Shown: piece after piece, positions 42,875 to 53,668 of the stretch
Position numbering within the stretch: position 1 is the first letter of the stretch
How the letters are laid out: every line of letters starts with the position of its first letter
DNA from: Hericium rajendrae
Lineage: Eukaryota > Basidiomycota > Agaricomycetes > Russulales > Hericiaceae
Assembly: GCA_033439255.1 (NCBI GenBank)
Contig: CM065880.1
Span: 806,001-870,000 of the forward strand
Length of the DNA: 64,000 nucleotides
Direction of reading: 5' to 3'
Translations under genes and position numbers: made by a program
The notes under the pieces: generated by a model
Databases searched by the model: none
What the model saw: only the letters and a program-made list of their open reading frames with translations
Told to the model about the DNA's origin: nothing

Positions 42875-43653
42875 CTAAAATATTCTGGTAGACTCAGTCA
42901 ACTTATTAGAAGGCTTGGACGCTATCCTTAGATTGCAATGGGACATGCTGCGGGTCATCTTATGTCAGGGTCCTAGTCCTAGCCGGAGCTGATCCGACAT
43001 GCAAACACTCCTCCGGACGGCAACTGTCTTCGGATGTAGGCCACCCCAGCATCATGTCTAGAACGACGCTCGGTAAGCGGCTTGTCCCAGAGAACCATTC
43101 TTTCGGAAGCATGGCCAGATCCGGCAGACCATTCCGGCTTTCCGGACAGGATCCCACTGACTCAGTCACCATCTAGAACATCGCCCGAGTCCTTCGATCT
43201 GCCACGGTGTCGCATCCACCATAATGACCCAGTGGAACCGTAGAAATTGATGCCAGAGAATTGGTTATAGAGATTGGCATAGCTAGGGAATCATACCCCG
43301 GTGCGGTACTGGTATGACTGGGGATGATATAGCTCCGTCGCACTGGATGTTTCAGTCCGGTAAGGGCATACCTGGGAAGTGGTAATGGACATTGCAATCG
43401 CTGGGGGACAATAACCGGACCATGTACGATTTCGGATTCAAATGATAGGATAGCGTCAACCGTCGGGTCCGAGGGAGGTGTATATCATCATTTGCATCAT
43501 AAGCCAGAATGGAGGTCCTTTTGGTAACAGGGTGAATGATCACAGATGACATTCGATCCAGCAAAATGACAAGACGACACATGAGGTACAGGTACATGCG
43601 GTCACGGAATTGCATAATGCAAGCCGGGCTCCCCTGCAACTTCCTCATCCCCC
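42875..43653. other. Spacer, nothing recognised
   Basis: No supported gene between the small coiled-coil gene and the F-box gene. Overlapping minus-strand ORFs (42960-43693) lack motifs. Confidence 0.4.
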
Positions 43654-45629
43654 CTAATCCTCTGCTGTCAACGGAGACTGCACAGAGTCCCATTCCACAT
43701 CCGCAAGGGTTCGCAAGGCCTCCACCTGGCTGACTGTGATTGCACAGTTCTGCATAACGAGAGTGAGCCGTGTCCCAAGCGCTGCATGGCGATAGGCCAG
43801 GGATTGCTTGAGAATGTAGCCAACAGCGTAAGAAGGACGAGGGGCAAAGAATTCACGGTTTTCAATCCTCGGATGCTCAGTGTCAAAATCCACTTCTGAA
43901 AAATGGATTTGGGTGACATTTCTGAAGAGATGCGGGAAGTCCGGGGTATCGTTTCTTGGACTTCATCGTGCTCTAGCTTCGGCATGTACGAGCAGGGGGC
44001 AGCAAGTGCCATGCATAATGTGCGGCCAACGTCGCCCTTGACGGATACAGTGTGAATATTGGTGTAACTGGCAAAATGGGAGATCCAGTTGCTTGACCGC
44101 AGGTTCTCGTGGCCGGACTTGCGGGCCCAGTTTAAACCGTGATCCTTGCCAGACTCCACGATCAGGTGTCGGATGGAGACCTTAGTCTCTGGGCTTGGAC
44201 AATGGTCCAAGGGCTCGAGGAGGTGCCTGTGCAATACTCCCTCAGACCTCCCGCGGGTGACATGGGCAACCACACGTGCGCACGGGATATCTGCACTGCC
44301 AGGGGGATAGTCCATGTCTTGAGGGAGAGGGACATCGGCCCAGAAAGACAGGTCCCAGGACTCAGATGACAAGACAGGCTTGACTCGCATCGTCATAGGA
44401 TAAGGTGCAACGTGGTTATTGAGAAAATGGGTCACGGTGGAAAAATTGTCCACCTCAGGGGCATAGCCTAGGATGAAGACATCGCATAAGGGAGGTATGT
44501 GGACATGCTGGATGACATTGCCGATGTGGAGGAATGAATTTGATTCACATGTGAAGTGACGGAGACGAGTCAGTTGGACCATGGGCACGTCCGGAGGGGG
44601 GTCAGGCTGGGAAGGGAAGCAGTGAGACATGAACAATGTCTCTAGCCCACACATTTGCGATAAAGCAAGGATGAGATCGAGAAAGGCCTTCTCGGGGGAT
44701 GGACCAGCAGCAGCGGGTGGCTCATGCTCGGATTCAGCATAGGGAATGCCATCATGTTCAGAATCAATGTTCATAACGTCGAAAATTGACGTGAAGTGAT
44801 TATTTATGTGCAATTTGGTGAGGTTGCGCATGAATGATGCGGACCATGTCGGGACAAGGTAATGTAGCGTCATCATGCGGAGCGAAGGCGCTTGCTCTTC
44901 AAAGAGGTCTGCGGGGAGGATACCCACACGGCCGCTCCGTAACCGGACTGCAAGAAATACCGATTCCAAGATCGGCGCCGGATGGACCAGGGATCGAATC
45001 AGGTTGAAGGAACCTGAGATAAAGTTGACAAGGGAAAGATGGCGGATGCGACGCATGCATTGCGCCAGGAGTGCAACGGTATGCGGGGTGGGGATGTTAT
45101 GCCTCCAATATACATCCCTGTAGGACAGGGGCAGTGAGTGGGAGCGTTCCACCAGGGCTTCTCTCCAGGGCTGAGATAATCCCGTGCAAATATTTGTCCA
45201 CAGGCTGCCATCCTGTAATGCGGCGACTCGGAGAAAGGTGCAGGTATGCGTGATGTGAAGCCACCCCAGGCCTTTCATGGATGCTGGCTCGTTAGCAGCG
45301 CAGAAGTGCAAGATACGATTTTGCAATTCAATGGGGATGCAGGCAAGAGGTGATAGTGTATTTCGCTTGGTGCAGATGGCAGTGCGGTCCATCCTCAGTC
45401 TTCGGATGACGTCCCCCATGCCATGCGGGTCGTTGCCACAGGCGCAGACAGCAACGAGCTCTCCATCTACATTTTTTATTAATTTGTCCGGCCGACGTCG
45501 CTCTCGCTCGATATCATGCGGGTCGGTGTGCGTGGGGATCCTGTAACAGGGATGTGAGACACTACCATTCATGGACAACGGATCGAGAGCAGACTTGCAT
45601 TGTACCGTCAGACATGGTGTTCTTTTCAA
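43654..45629 (-). pseudogene. F-box/LRR-type protein, single frame shift near the 3' end
   Basis: A long uninterrupted minus-strand frame. After a Cys/basic N-terminus (KSALDPLSMNGSVSH, VAVCACGNDPHG) the F-box reads LACIPIELQNRILHFCAANE...GWLHITHTCTFLRVAALQDGSLWTNI, followed by LRR-like repeats (LSLVNFISGSFNLIRSLVHP, LETLFMSHCF, LTRLRHFTCESN). F-box proteins recruit substrates to SCF ubiquitin ligases, and such F-box/LRR genes are expanded in agaricomycetes. Around 43950-43980 the reading changes: the frame that continues as DFPHLFRNVTQIHFSEVDFD and runs to a stop at 43654 is clearly the LRR continuation, whereas the original frame gives unrelated sequence. So there is one indel or an assembly error. 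Otherwise the gene is intact. Confidence 0.72.
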
Positions 45630-45893
45630 CGCACAGATATTTGGTAACGAAGAGAGAAATGGGAATTGAGTGGAGGAGGACTAAGTACACGAAGTGTCCG
45701 GCTTACACACAAGGGAGAATAACAGTCACACTACGTTACATTGACATGACAGGGCTGACAGTTGCGGACCTAGAGAATCAATAACAAGCAAATAGGTGGG
45801 CATCAAAACAAGGCGTGCATCAAAACACGACGCGTATCTAATAATGAGGATCCTCTGAAAGCCACGTGGAGCCTGCGCCGCGATGGATGGACC

Positions 45894-46433
45894 CTACATG
45901 ACATCCTCGGCATCCGGTGCATCCGGCGGGATCGTCGTGGGCTCAGTTGGAAAGGATCTCGCTCGGGAAATGAATATCTCCTCGAGACCGGCAATGAGGT
46001 TGTCGTTGATGCCACATCGAAGTAGGTGGTCGACGACTTGGGGAGGGGTGATGTGACCACAGTCCCCGGGATAAGGACGGGGAAAGCCAAAGTCAGACCG
46101 CGGTCGCAGACGAGTCATCGCAACTTCGATCTGGGCGAATAACCCAGCGACCGAGAAAATGCTGGCCAGCTCCATCATCCAAATCATCTCGAGCACCCCA
46201 TCCCCTTCGTCCCCCTCATCCGGCCCTGTCTCTACGCCGAATCGCCATGCGCGAACGAGATGCGGTGTTACGGTATTATCGAGACCAGAAATGCCAGCCG
46301 GTGCGAGATGCGGATACGTTGTGTAGAGGTATAACCAATATTCCACGCGGTCTTGTGGTGGAAAGGATCGGGCGGACGGGGTTCCCGGAGGCATGTTGTG
46401 ACGAGGGAGGTCTGGAGGGGGGTGGTTGAACAT
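45894..46433 (-). CDS. Hypothetical protein, 179 aa
   Basis: A minus-strand ORF with good protein character: DRVEYWLYLYTTYPHLAPAG, VLEMIWMMELASIFSVAGLF, VVDHLLRCGINDNLIAGLEE. It is predicted mostly helical with no signal peptide and no domain I recognise. The next ORF upstream on the same strand (46759-46493) is in the same transcription direction and separated by 59 bp, so the two may be exons of one gene. Confidence 0.42.
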   Translation of the reverse strand: MFNHPPPDLPRHNMPPGTPSARSFPPQDRVEYWLYLYTTYPHLAPAGISGLDNTVTPHLVRAWRFGVETGPDEGDEGDGVLEMIWMMELASIFSVAGLFAQIEVAMTRLRPRSDFGFPRPYPGDCGHITPPQVVDHLLRCGINDNLIAGLEEIFISRARSFPTEPTTIPPDAPDAEDVM

Positions 46434-46492
46434 GGTAAGGGAAGGGAAATGCAGAGGAGAGACTGACCGGAATTCTGAGCTAGGCCATGACG

Positions 46493-46750
46493 TCAGTCAC
46501 GGATGAGAAGATGGAGGATGTCAATCCTGTCTTGCGCGTCGTAGAAGTTGTGGATGACAGTGCCAAGGATTTCTTTCATTTCGTCACACTGTTCGCGAAG
46601 ACGGTGTACTTGGCGAGAGGCGATGGCAACTGCTTGTTCCATCTGAGAAAGTTGCTCGCGCATCCGCTCGAATGAAGGTGAATGTCGGATCCCGGTGTGA
46701 GCAGTGTGGGCAGTTGCAGATGGCGAGGAAAAGGGAGAAAGAGAAGGCAT
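46493..46750 (-). CDS. Hypothetical coiled-coil protein or 5' exon
   Basis: Starts MPSLSPFSSPSATAHTAHTG and continues with a strong heptad pattern (FERMREQLSQMEQAVAIASR, VHRLREQCDEMKEIL). It ends HLLIRD-stop. The 59-bp gap to the following minus-strand ORF could be a small intron, but I found no donor that keeps frame. Coiled-coil plus helical tail is reminiscent of the small genes at 42.5 and 60.9 kb, without clear sequence identity. Confidence 0.4.
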   Translation of the reverse strand: MPSLSPFSSPSATAHTAHTGIRHSPSFERMREQLSQMEQAVAIASRQVHRLREQCDEMKEILGTVIHNFYDAQDRIDILHLLIRD

Positions 46751-47019
46751 GATCAGCACGAAGAGCGAGTGGGTTGGGAGACGGGAAGCAGCGGGTGGAA
46801 GAGATAGCAGTGAAGAGAAAGAGGAGGAACAGGGACATATTTATACTACTCACGAGCAGGCGACTGCGAAATGACCTGAGGTCGACACCCGGAATGTCCG
46901 TCTGCAGCTTGCAGGAAGAAGGGTGCAAAGGTGTTGGAAATCCGCCCGGACCAACAGCCCAGACGGCAATGATCTTCAACGTGAAACGTCTACATGGGAC
47001 CAGTTGTCCTGAGCAAGAA

Positions 47020-47178
47020 CACATGAACAGTTGTCGCCTACACACGGCGAACAAGTGCCACATAGAACAGTTGTCGCCTATACACGGCGAACAAGCGCCA
47101 CATAGAACAGTTGTCGCCTAAATGCACGGCGAACAAGCGCCACATAGACCAATTCTAGCCTATACACGGCGAATAAGC
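47020..47178 (+). repeat. Minisatellite, four units of about 40 bp
   Basis: Unit core ACATAGAACAGTTGTCGCCT followed by ATACACGGCGAACAAGCGCC. Units begin at 47021, 47060, 47100 and 47142; the third has two extra bases and the last is more diverged. A partial unit (CTACATGGGACCAGTTGTCC) precedes them. Confidence 0.75.
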
Positions 47179-47189
47179 ATGATGTAGAC

Positions 47190-48630
47190 GACACGAGGCA
47201 GACAACCTTGCTCGCATCTTTGGAGCATGTTCAGCATGCATTTTTTCGCCGCTTATTAGGTCTCTCTGCCCGGTCGACGCTCGCCTTCCTCTATACCGAG
47301 ACAAGTTTGGAACCGCTGCGCTATCGCCGCGTGCAACTCCTCCTCCTCCCATTCGTTCACTACGCCTCGCTGCAGCCGCCGGACCGCCTCGTATGCCATG
47401 CATTCCGCGCATTTCTCCACTTGGCGGCTGATGGCGTGCCCGGATGGGCTTCAGACGTTATTTATGTCCTGCACACTCTGCCTCTCCCGGTACACGTCAT
47501 GCTGTCCGTTATTGACAGCAAAGCAAATACCAGACATTCTCGCACGTGTTACCGCTTCCATGCGCACACATTGGTCTGCTGTCATCAACGCTTCCCCTCG
47601 TGCGATGCTTTTGAATGGACGGACGGAGATTGTACATCACGGTGAGTTGCCCAGCCAGCCGGTTTTCCATTTCAGGCCTTATCTCCAGGTCCGAATCCCA
47701 CCACACCGACTAGCCCTCACACGCCTCCTCTTCACCGACCACCATCTGGCTTGCAAGGACCTGCGCCGTCCTTCTGCACATCAGCCTCGCATCCTGCGAT
47801 GCTGACGCCTTTGTCGCTTCTGTAAAGCAGCTGTAGAATCCCCGAACATGCCTTGTTGGAATGCTGTGCTCACCCGTCACTTTGCTCCCTCCGCACTTCC
47901 TTCCTCGAACGTGCCTCTCAGTTCCTGGGTCCAACGCGCTCTCGTACGCTGTTCGGGTCTCACGATACACGCTCGATCACAAAGAGCCTTGTGCGCGAGC
48001 GGGCATCCTCGACATGCTTGCGAAGTTCACCTTCGATGTGCTCGAGGTCTTTGCTGCCTCGCCCGTGTTCATTCATCCTTCTGCACAAGTTTCGCATGTG
48101 GTATGTCTCTGTTTGCTCGTGCGCTGGCCGGTCCCTCACACTCTTGTCGTGTCTCTATGGGACGTTGTCTAGGATTGACCCGGTCTCATAGCCACGAGGT
48201 TCTCACGCGCATGGGTTTACCCTCGCGGGAGGTTTTCCTGCCGCGGGCTCATCCCCGCTCGGTACTGACCCGGTTTTGCCATGGCGTCGGTTTTGGTCTC
48301 ATCTGAGGTTTTCCTTTGCATGGATCTTTCATCGGGTCGTGATTCATGTGTCTTGTGGCGGCCTGGTTTACCCACACACAGGTTTTTCCCTCAAAAAGAG
48401 ATTTTCCTGGTGTGGGTTTTTCATCAGTTCACCCGCTACACTGCTCTCTCTGTTCAATTCTGTGTGTTTGTCTTTTCTACTTTGTCGTCTATGTGCGTCA
48501 TCCTCGACAGCGATCGGAGTAGTTACATGACTTGAGTGTACATAGCGTAGTTTGTGCCTGACTATGTAGTATGAACACTGCTCTGTTCCGGAATGGGACC
48601 ACTGCGGAATAAACCTTCCTTTCTTCCTTC
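47190..48630 (+). mobile_element. 5'-truncated non-LTR retrotransposon (LINE), decayed
   Basis: The plus strand encodes the region downstream of a LINE reverse transcriptase: LEHVQHAFFRRLLGLSARST, LAFLYTETSLEPLRYRR, VPGWASDVIYVLHTLPLP, and later LCRFCKAAVESPEHALLECC...LRTSFLERA, the zinc-finger-like CxxC-x-H-x-C tail common to fungal LINEs. The blocks are in different frames, so it is inactive. The catalytic RT part and the endonuclease are missing, as expected from 5' truncation at insertion. The 3' end near 48600-48630 has AATAAACC and a CTTTCTTCC pyrimidine run. Confidence 0.7.
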
Positions 48631-48908
48631 CTTCATCACTCAAGCCGCGGGCTGCGGCTTTGGTATGGCCATCGACCATCTCATTGTCATGAACACTGAC
48701 ATGTCCTGGAACTCAGAGCAGAGTGATGCGGAGCAAGCGAATCAATACCAGTGCATTGTACTCTCATGACTGTGTTATTCGAAAGTACTCTAAGCCTATG
48801 CCGTAGGAACAAATAGCACATCATCGCAGACCGGTTGCCCATGCAGTTCACAGAAATGCAGCAGACATTGTCCAAGGGCACCAAAACCTGGCTCTTGGAT
48901 CAGAAGGC

Positions 48909-51741
48909 TCACCGACGTGCAGCAGCCTTCTTTTTCTCCGCAGTCTCCTGTCTCTTCTTGTAAGCAGCGGCATTCTTTTCCCGTTGGGCCGTCTGCTCTG
49001 GAATGATCCTACGACAACAATGATTTTCGAATTTCCACCAGTCAATGACATGGCATACTCACATTGCCATCTTCTTAGTGGGCACCCGTGTGCGGCCGCT
49101 CCGCTTGCTGGGAGAGCCAAGCAGGGCTTCAGACAAGGCGGCTGGAGGGGTGCAGCCCGGGACGACTGATGCTGTGACTTTTGCTTCTCAGGTGCAGCTG
49201 GGGCATCCGATGGTGATTGTACCTTTCCCCTCTTCTCGATCTGAGCCCGAGCAGGCAGAGCCTGTTTGCGAATTCTCTTGCTGGGACCAGCAGATGGTGC
49301 AGCTGCAGGCAACATATTCTTTCCAGTGGTTTCAGAGTATGCTGTGCGAGCATTCTCTAGATCCTCCTTCATGGTAATGCATTGCGGTTCAACATACTTT
49401 CCGAGGTAACGGAACGGAATTGTAGAGTTCTGAACATAGTCCGGGACCCCTGCATCAGGCCGACTTTCATCATCAGAGTCCGATGCACCCATCTGTGCAG
49501 TTTCAAGATCCCGGAGCAGTTGCCCATACGCCAAGGCCACCTCCATCAGTGCTGGTTTGCTCAAGATGTCTCCATCGCAATTACGCCAAGGCGTCTTGGG
49601 GTCCAATAGCCACTGTATCTCAGACTTGGGATTCACATTGGCATGAACACGGCGCGGCAACCATGGCCTTGGATAGTCAAATGTAGCCCAGTCAGGATGG
49701 TCTGGGTCTGCTGTAGTGCGATGTCCCTGCTGAAGGTATGATCAAATAACCAACATGACATATATTTTGGGACAGCGTACCCTGCACAATGAGATCTCCA
49801 GCACGAGGTCTTGATACAACTGCAGTCCAGAAAGACCGCTGAGGAAGGCAAACTTGGCTTTTTCATTTTTTGCCGAGTTTCCTGGTGTTTTCAGCGGACT
49901 GCCATCTGAGTCCAGACTGACTTGTGGTACAATCTGAGCCTTGTTTTTGGACTTATTGTTCGAAGGCATGGTCCCCGCACGCCGTTCCCTAAGCTGTTGC
50001 AAAGCCTTAGCTTTCCCAGCATTTGTCACTCGTAGACTGGTTTCCAATGGCGTAACGTCTTCGACATCATCCACATCCTCCTCTTCAGATCCGAAAGAGC
50101 CCAGGTCAAAAAACTCTCCATGTTCGTCGTAACCATTATGATCCTTTGTCCGAGCATTTTTGCGACCCGAGGGAATGCCAACCATCTCGACATCCTTCTC
50201 AGCTTCCGCGTCCGAGACATCCTGAGGGTTGGGCACATCCCGGTCTGCAAACCGCGCTTGAATTTCCTTCCGTCGACGAATCCGGACAGTCTTTCCTCCC
50301 CCGGTGTTGCTCTCACTGTCGGATGGAATCTCCATCACAGGGGTCCACTCGCCCTTCACGACGACTGCCTTGAACTCTAATACAGTGAGGCCATCGGACT
50401 CCCGGTTCTGCCAGAATTCGATGATGGGTTTGAGTTCCTGCCTATTAATGCGTGATGGATCTTCCCAAACGTATCCCGTAGGAAGGTACATCGGGTCAAT
50501 GTAGTTCTCGAAGCCGTCAGCTTTTATCTTCGCCCAGGGAATTGCCGATGCCTTCGGATTGGCGCGTGCTGATGAATTAATGCATTAGCCGGGCCAAGCA
50601 TGTTCATCACAGAAAATACACACCGTAATGAAAGGTTAGAAACTCCCTTATCAGCGATATCAACAAATCTGGCGTGTATTCTTCGAAATCCGCAGGTATT
50701 GTAACACCTCCATCTGGATTGTAGATCAACTGTAGAGTTGGTTTCCTGGACTTCTTGACTGCGTGGCCCGGTTCATTGGAATCATCCCCGGGACCTTCTG
50801 GAGTCAGCACCGCAGACCAAAGCATGAAATTCTGCATACCATATAGAGCTTCGGCATAGGATGTCCAGGCCGACATCATTGGCTGCTCATCCCAGTCCTT
50901 CACTGCTTCTGCGAGGGTTGGCCGTCCGAGGTCACCGTTGTAATCGAACCTGGATTCATTCAATATCACTCGACTATGGAAAAGGTTAGATCATACTTCC
51001 GGACCACCGCCGTCCCCTCTTCGTCTAGCCATGTCCCCAGGACCACTACGGACATCCCAAGATGTGACCGCATTTGTGTGGCGAACGACTTGGTGTACTC
51101 GCCAGCATGCTTAGATGCTTGTCTGCATAGAGACGACATGAGGACAGATACTGGACATACAGCAACAGTACGGACCTGGCCTGCACATCAGGAGGAGCCT
51201 CCGTCTTTGTCCACAATGCAGCATACTCCTCATATTGGGTCATCTTGTCCGGAGTAAGGTTGTTCATCACCTGACTCACTGCCCGGGAGTAGATCGCAAT
51301 GTGGGCTTTGCTTCCAGGCTGCGCACCACCAGATAGTACTTTGGCATGCTCCATGATGGCATCGCGTTCCATGTGCTGGACTACGGCCTTGAGTGTCCAT
51401 GTTCAGACATACTTAAATGAGTCCGCCTTCCGAAGCCGGTGCCTGCCATGTTTTAGCAGCCACTCGTGTATCAACTATATAGCGAAAGTGAGTTAGCAGC
51501 GACAGCTCATCAACAGATGCAGGCATACCCGCTAGACCCTGGTCAACTCAAGACCCCTGTATGAAAAACGGCCAAAGAATTGACCACCAGGTGCCTTGAG
51601 GTCCGTAATGATACGACGTCGTCCAGCCTTCCCGGTCTCCTTAAAGGCCTTCAACTGTGTTTTGAGAAAGTCAATCTCGTCCTCCGACAGATCAGTCTTG
51701 ACAGACTTGGACTTTTTCTGTGGAAGGGGACCTCTCGGCAT
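48909..51741 (-). CDS. Large lysine-rich orphan protein of the KDZ neighbourhood
   Basis: A multi-exon minus-strand gene beginning at the ATG at 51741 (MPRGPLPQKKSKSVKTDLSE). Later exons give LKAVVQHMERDAIMEHAKVL, VSQVMNNLTPDKMTQYEEYA, DWDEQPMMSAWTSYAEALYG, NPKASAIPWAKIKADG...YLPTGYVWEDPSRINRQELK, a long acidic/basic linker, and PDWATFDYPRPWLPRRVHAN...PKSEIQWLLDPKTPW. The last exon joins after a GTGAGT donor and ends KKRQETAEKKKAAARR at 48909. The minus frame that runs further to 48848 is a shadow. No domain recognised; the pattern resembles large hypothetical proteins frequent in agaricomycete genomes (memory, unverified). It is divergent from the TET/JBP gene, whose coding part begins within 200 bp, suggesting shared regulation. 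Confidence 0.58.
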
Positions 51742-51849
51742 TAAATTGAAAGTAGGAGGGGCGAACTGAGGGAAGGGGCGGAAGAAGGCAAACTGATCAG
51801 CAAATGGATTATAGTGCAGCGGAACGACATGGACTGACTTTTTTTTTGT

Positions 51850-53512
51850 TTTTCATGTACGTCCTCAGACATACGGTCTTCAAAGGTAACCAATATGATC
51901 CGATCTTTGTCCAATGCTGTACAGGCCGAATGAGGAATCCATCACCGGCAATCTCCTGCCGAAGCACATGTGGATAGCCGAATGCTTGGTGACAAACCTC
52001 TGCCACATCAAAGACCGCGACCAACCAGCCTTACTTTCCGCGCTGATCCTCATTTCCGCTCATTCCCCAAGTGAGATGTCCGAAGTCGAAGCAATCTCAA
52101 TCTATCTGAAACACATGTTTCATTGCTATTTGGCTAACCACCAGAAGGTCGACTTTGCCAATCCTGCCCCGATCCCATACTGGATGCTGTCATCCAGCCT
52201 GCACTGCGAGCTGGATTATATTGCCCGGGAGTTGGTTGCTGCTTTTCTAAACCGTAGTATGTGTATCAATTTGAAAATGAGATGATTGAAAACTGATGTA
52301 ACTTCAGTCCGGATGACTTGGGATGCACAGCGTTACGTCAGCCGCATTCCGAAGAAATACACCGGACTCAACTCACCGACAGAAGCATCCCTACACCGGC
52401 GTTACCCGGGCCTAACCTGGGGTACCAACAATACCTCGTGGCCTCTGATTGATGTCCCAATGACGGTCTCGGATACACACACCAATCACCTGGTGTGGTA
52501 CCTACCAGGTGTGCTGTCCCTGGAACGACAGGTGGCAACTCGCATTTGACATCACCCGTCATTGTGTTGATCAATTGCTTGTGCAGGCCATCATGTTCAA
52601 TGCTGCAAAGATCCTCGAGCCCCTCTTCCAAAGGAGCTGGACTGAAATTTACAGAAAGAATGGGCCGACGAATCCAGGACCAGCAGGATCGGGCATTGTC
52701 AAGTCCGCGAAGCAAGCAGCAGGCTCGAGGTCCAAGGGAACGAGGTCCGAAGCCATGAAGTCTCTGACTCGTCATGCTCAAAACCTTTATCATAATCCGG
52801 TAGTCTGCACCTTGCATCCTGGCTTTGTAGATTTGTCCCCAGCATGGTTTGCACTCGGCCATGAGGTATGAGACCCTTCCTTCTATCGTCGATGTAGAAT
52901 TCAGTGTGTACCTGGATTTTGCTGTAGGACACTCACTTTCCCCTCTACACGTCTGTCTCCCTCAAGACCCAGCGGGCAAAAGAATGGCTGCTAGCATTCC
53001 AGGAATCAGGCGCGATCATGAGTGCAATTCTTGGGGTCATATACCCAGAATTACACGAGGCTGGCATATGCACGTTGGAACGGCTCAGAGATATGCCGGA
53101 GTTTCGTGAAGTGATGTGCCACTGGACATCTGCATTTAGTGGTGTCTCGATCATCTCTAACCGGGCCACCATGCCGCATAGAGATATGGGAGGTCGCGCC
53201 GAATGGCCAGATCTCCTGGCGACGATCGGCACATATCCTGATGCAGAACTGCACCTCCAGAATCTCAACCTGAGGTTTGCATACAGGTCCGGGACACTAG
53301 CTGCGGTCTGCTCAAAAATGGTAATCCATGCAGTCCCAGAATGTGAACCGGACAGGGTGTGTTATGCATTTTGGATGAGAGATGCAGTGCACGAGCACAT
53401 GATCGTCAAAGCACCGGACTGGTGCAATGACAGTCAGTTCAACATCCCATCCGAACCCGACGTAACGGACGAGTCATCGCAGACTCACGCATCATTACCT
53501 TTTTCATTGTAA
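51850..53512 (+). CDS. TET/JBP-family 2-oxoglutarate/Fe(II) dioxygenase
   Basis: A plus-strand gene of about five exons. Early exons give LLPKHMWIAECLVTNLCHIK, IPYWMLSSSLHCELDYIARE and RMTWDAQRYVSRIPKKYTGL; a middle one gives WQLAFDITRHCVDQLLVQAI and LYHNPVVCTLHPGFVDLSPA; the last carries the catalytic core. There, SNRATMPHRDMGG holds the H-x-D iron ligands (codons 53177 and 53183), WPDLLATIGTYPDAELHLQN follows, IHAV gives the distal His (53327) and DRVCYAFWMRD the Arg (53354) that would bind 2-oxoglutarate. Family members oxidise 5-methylcytosine (TET) or thymine (JBP) in DNA. Fungal ones are known to be expanded and linked to KDZ transposons. All ligand residues are present, so activity is plausible. 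The N-terminus is uncertain: an in-frame stop lies just before 51902. Confidence 0.8.
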
Positions 53513-53668
53513 TAGCATATTCTTATCCCCGATGCTGTGAGATTCCTTGTGTCCCCACAATCCCCTTCCTCTGCTGTTCCTCCGTCTGCAGTTCTTCAGT
53601 ACCATTTTCTTCAGTTGCTGGCCTGACTTTGCTCCCCCTTCCCAATATCCTCTTTACCGCTTTAATAG

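Noticed and set aside
47848-48535. Several overlapping Cys/Ser-rich ORFs suggestive of secreted proteins
   Set aside because: They are frames of the decayed LINE tail (CRFCK...HALLECC block) and its 3' untranslated part.
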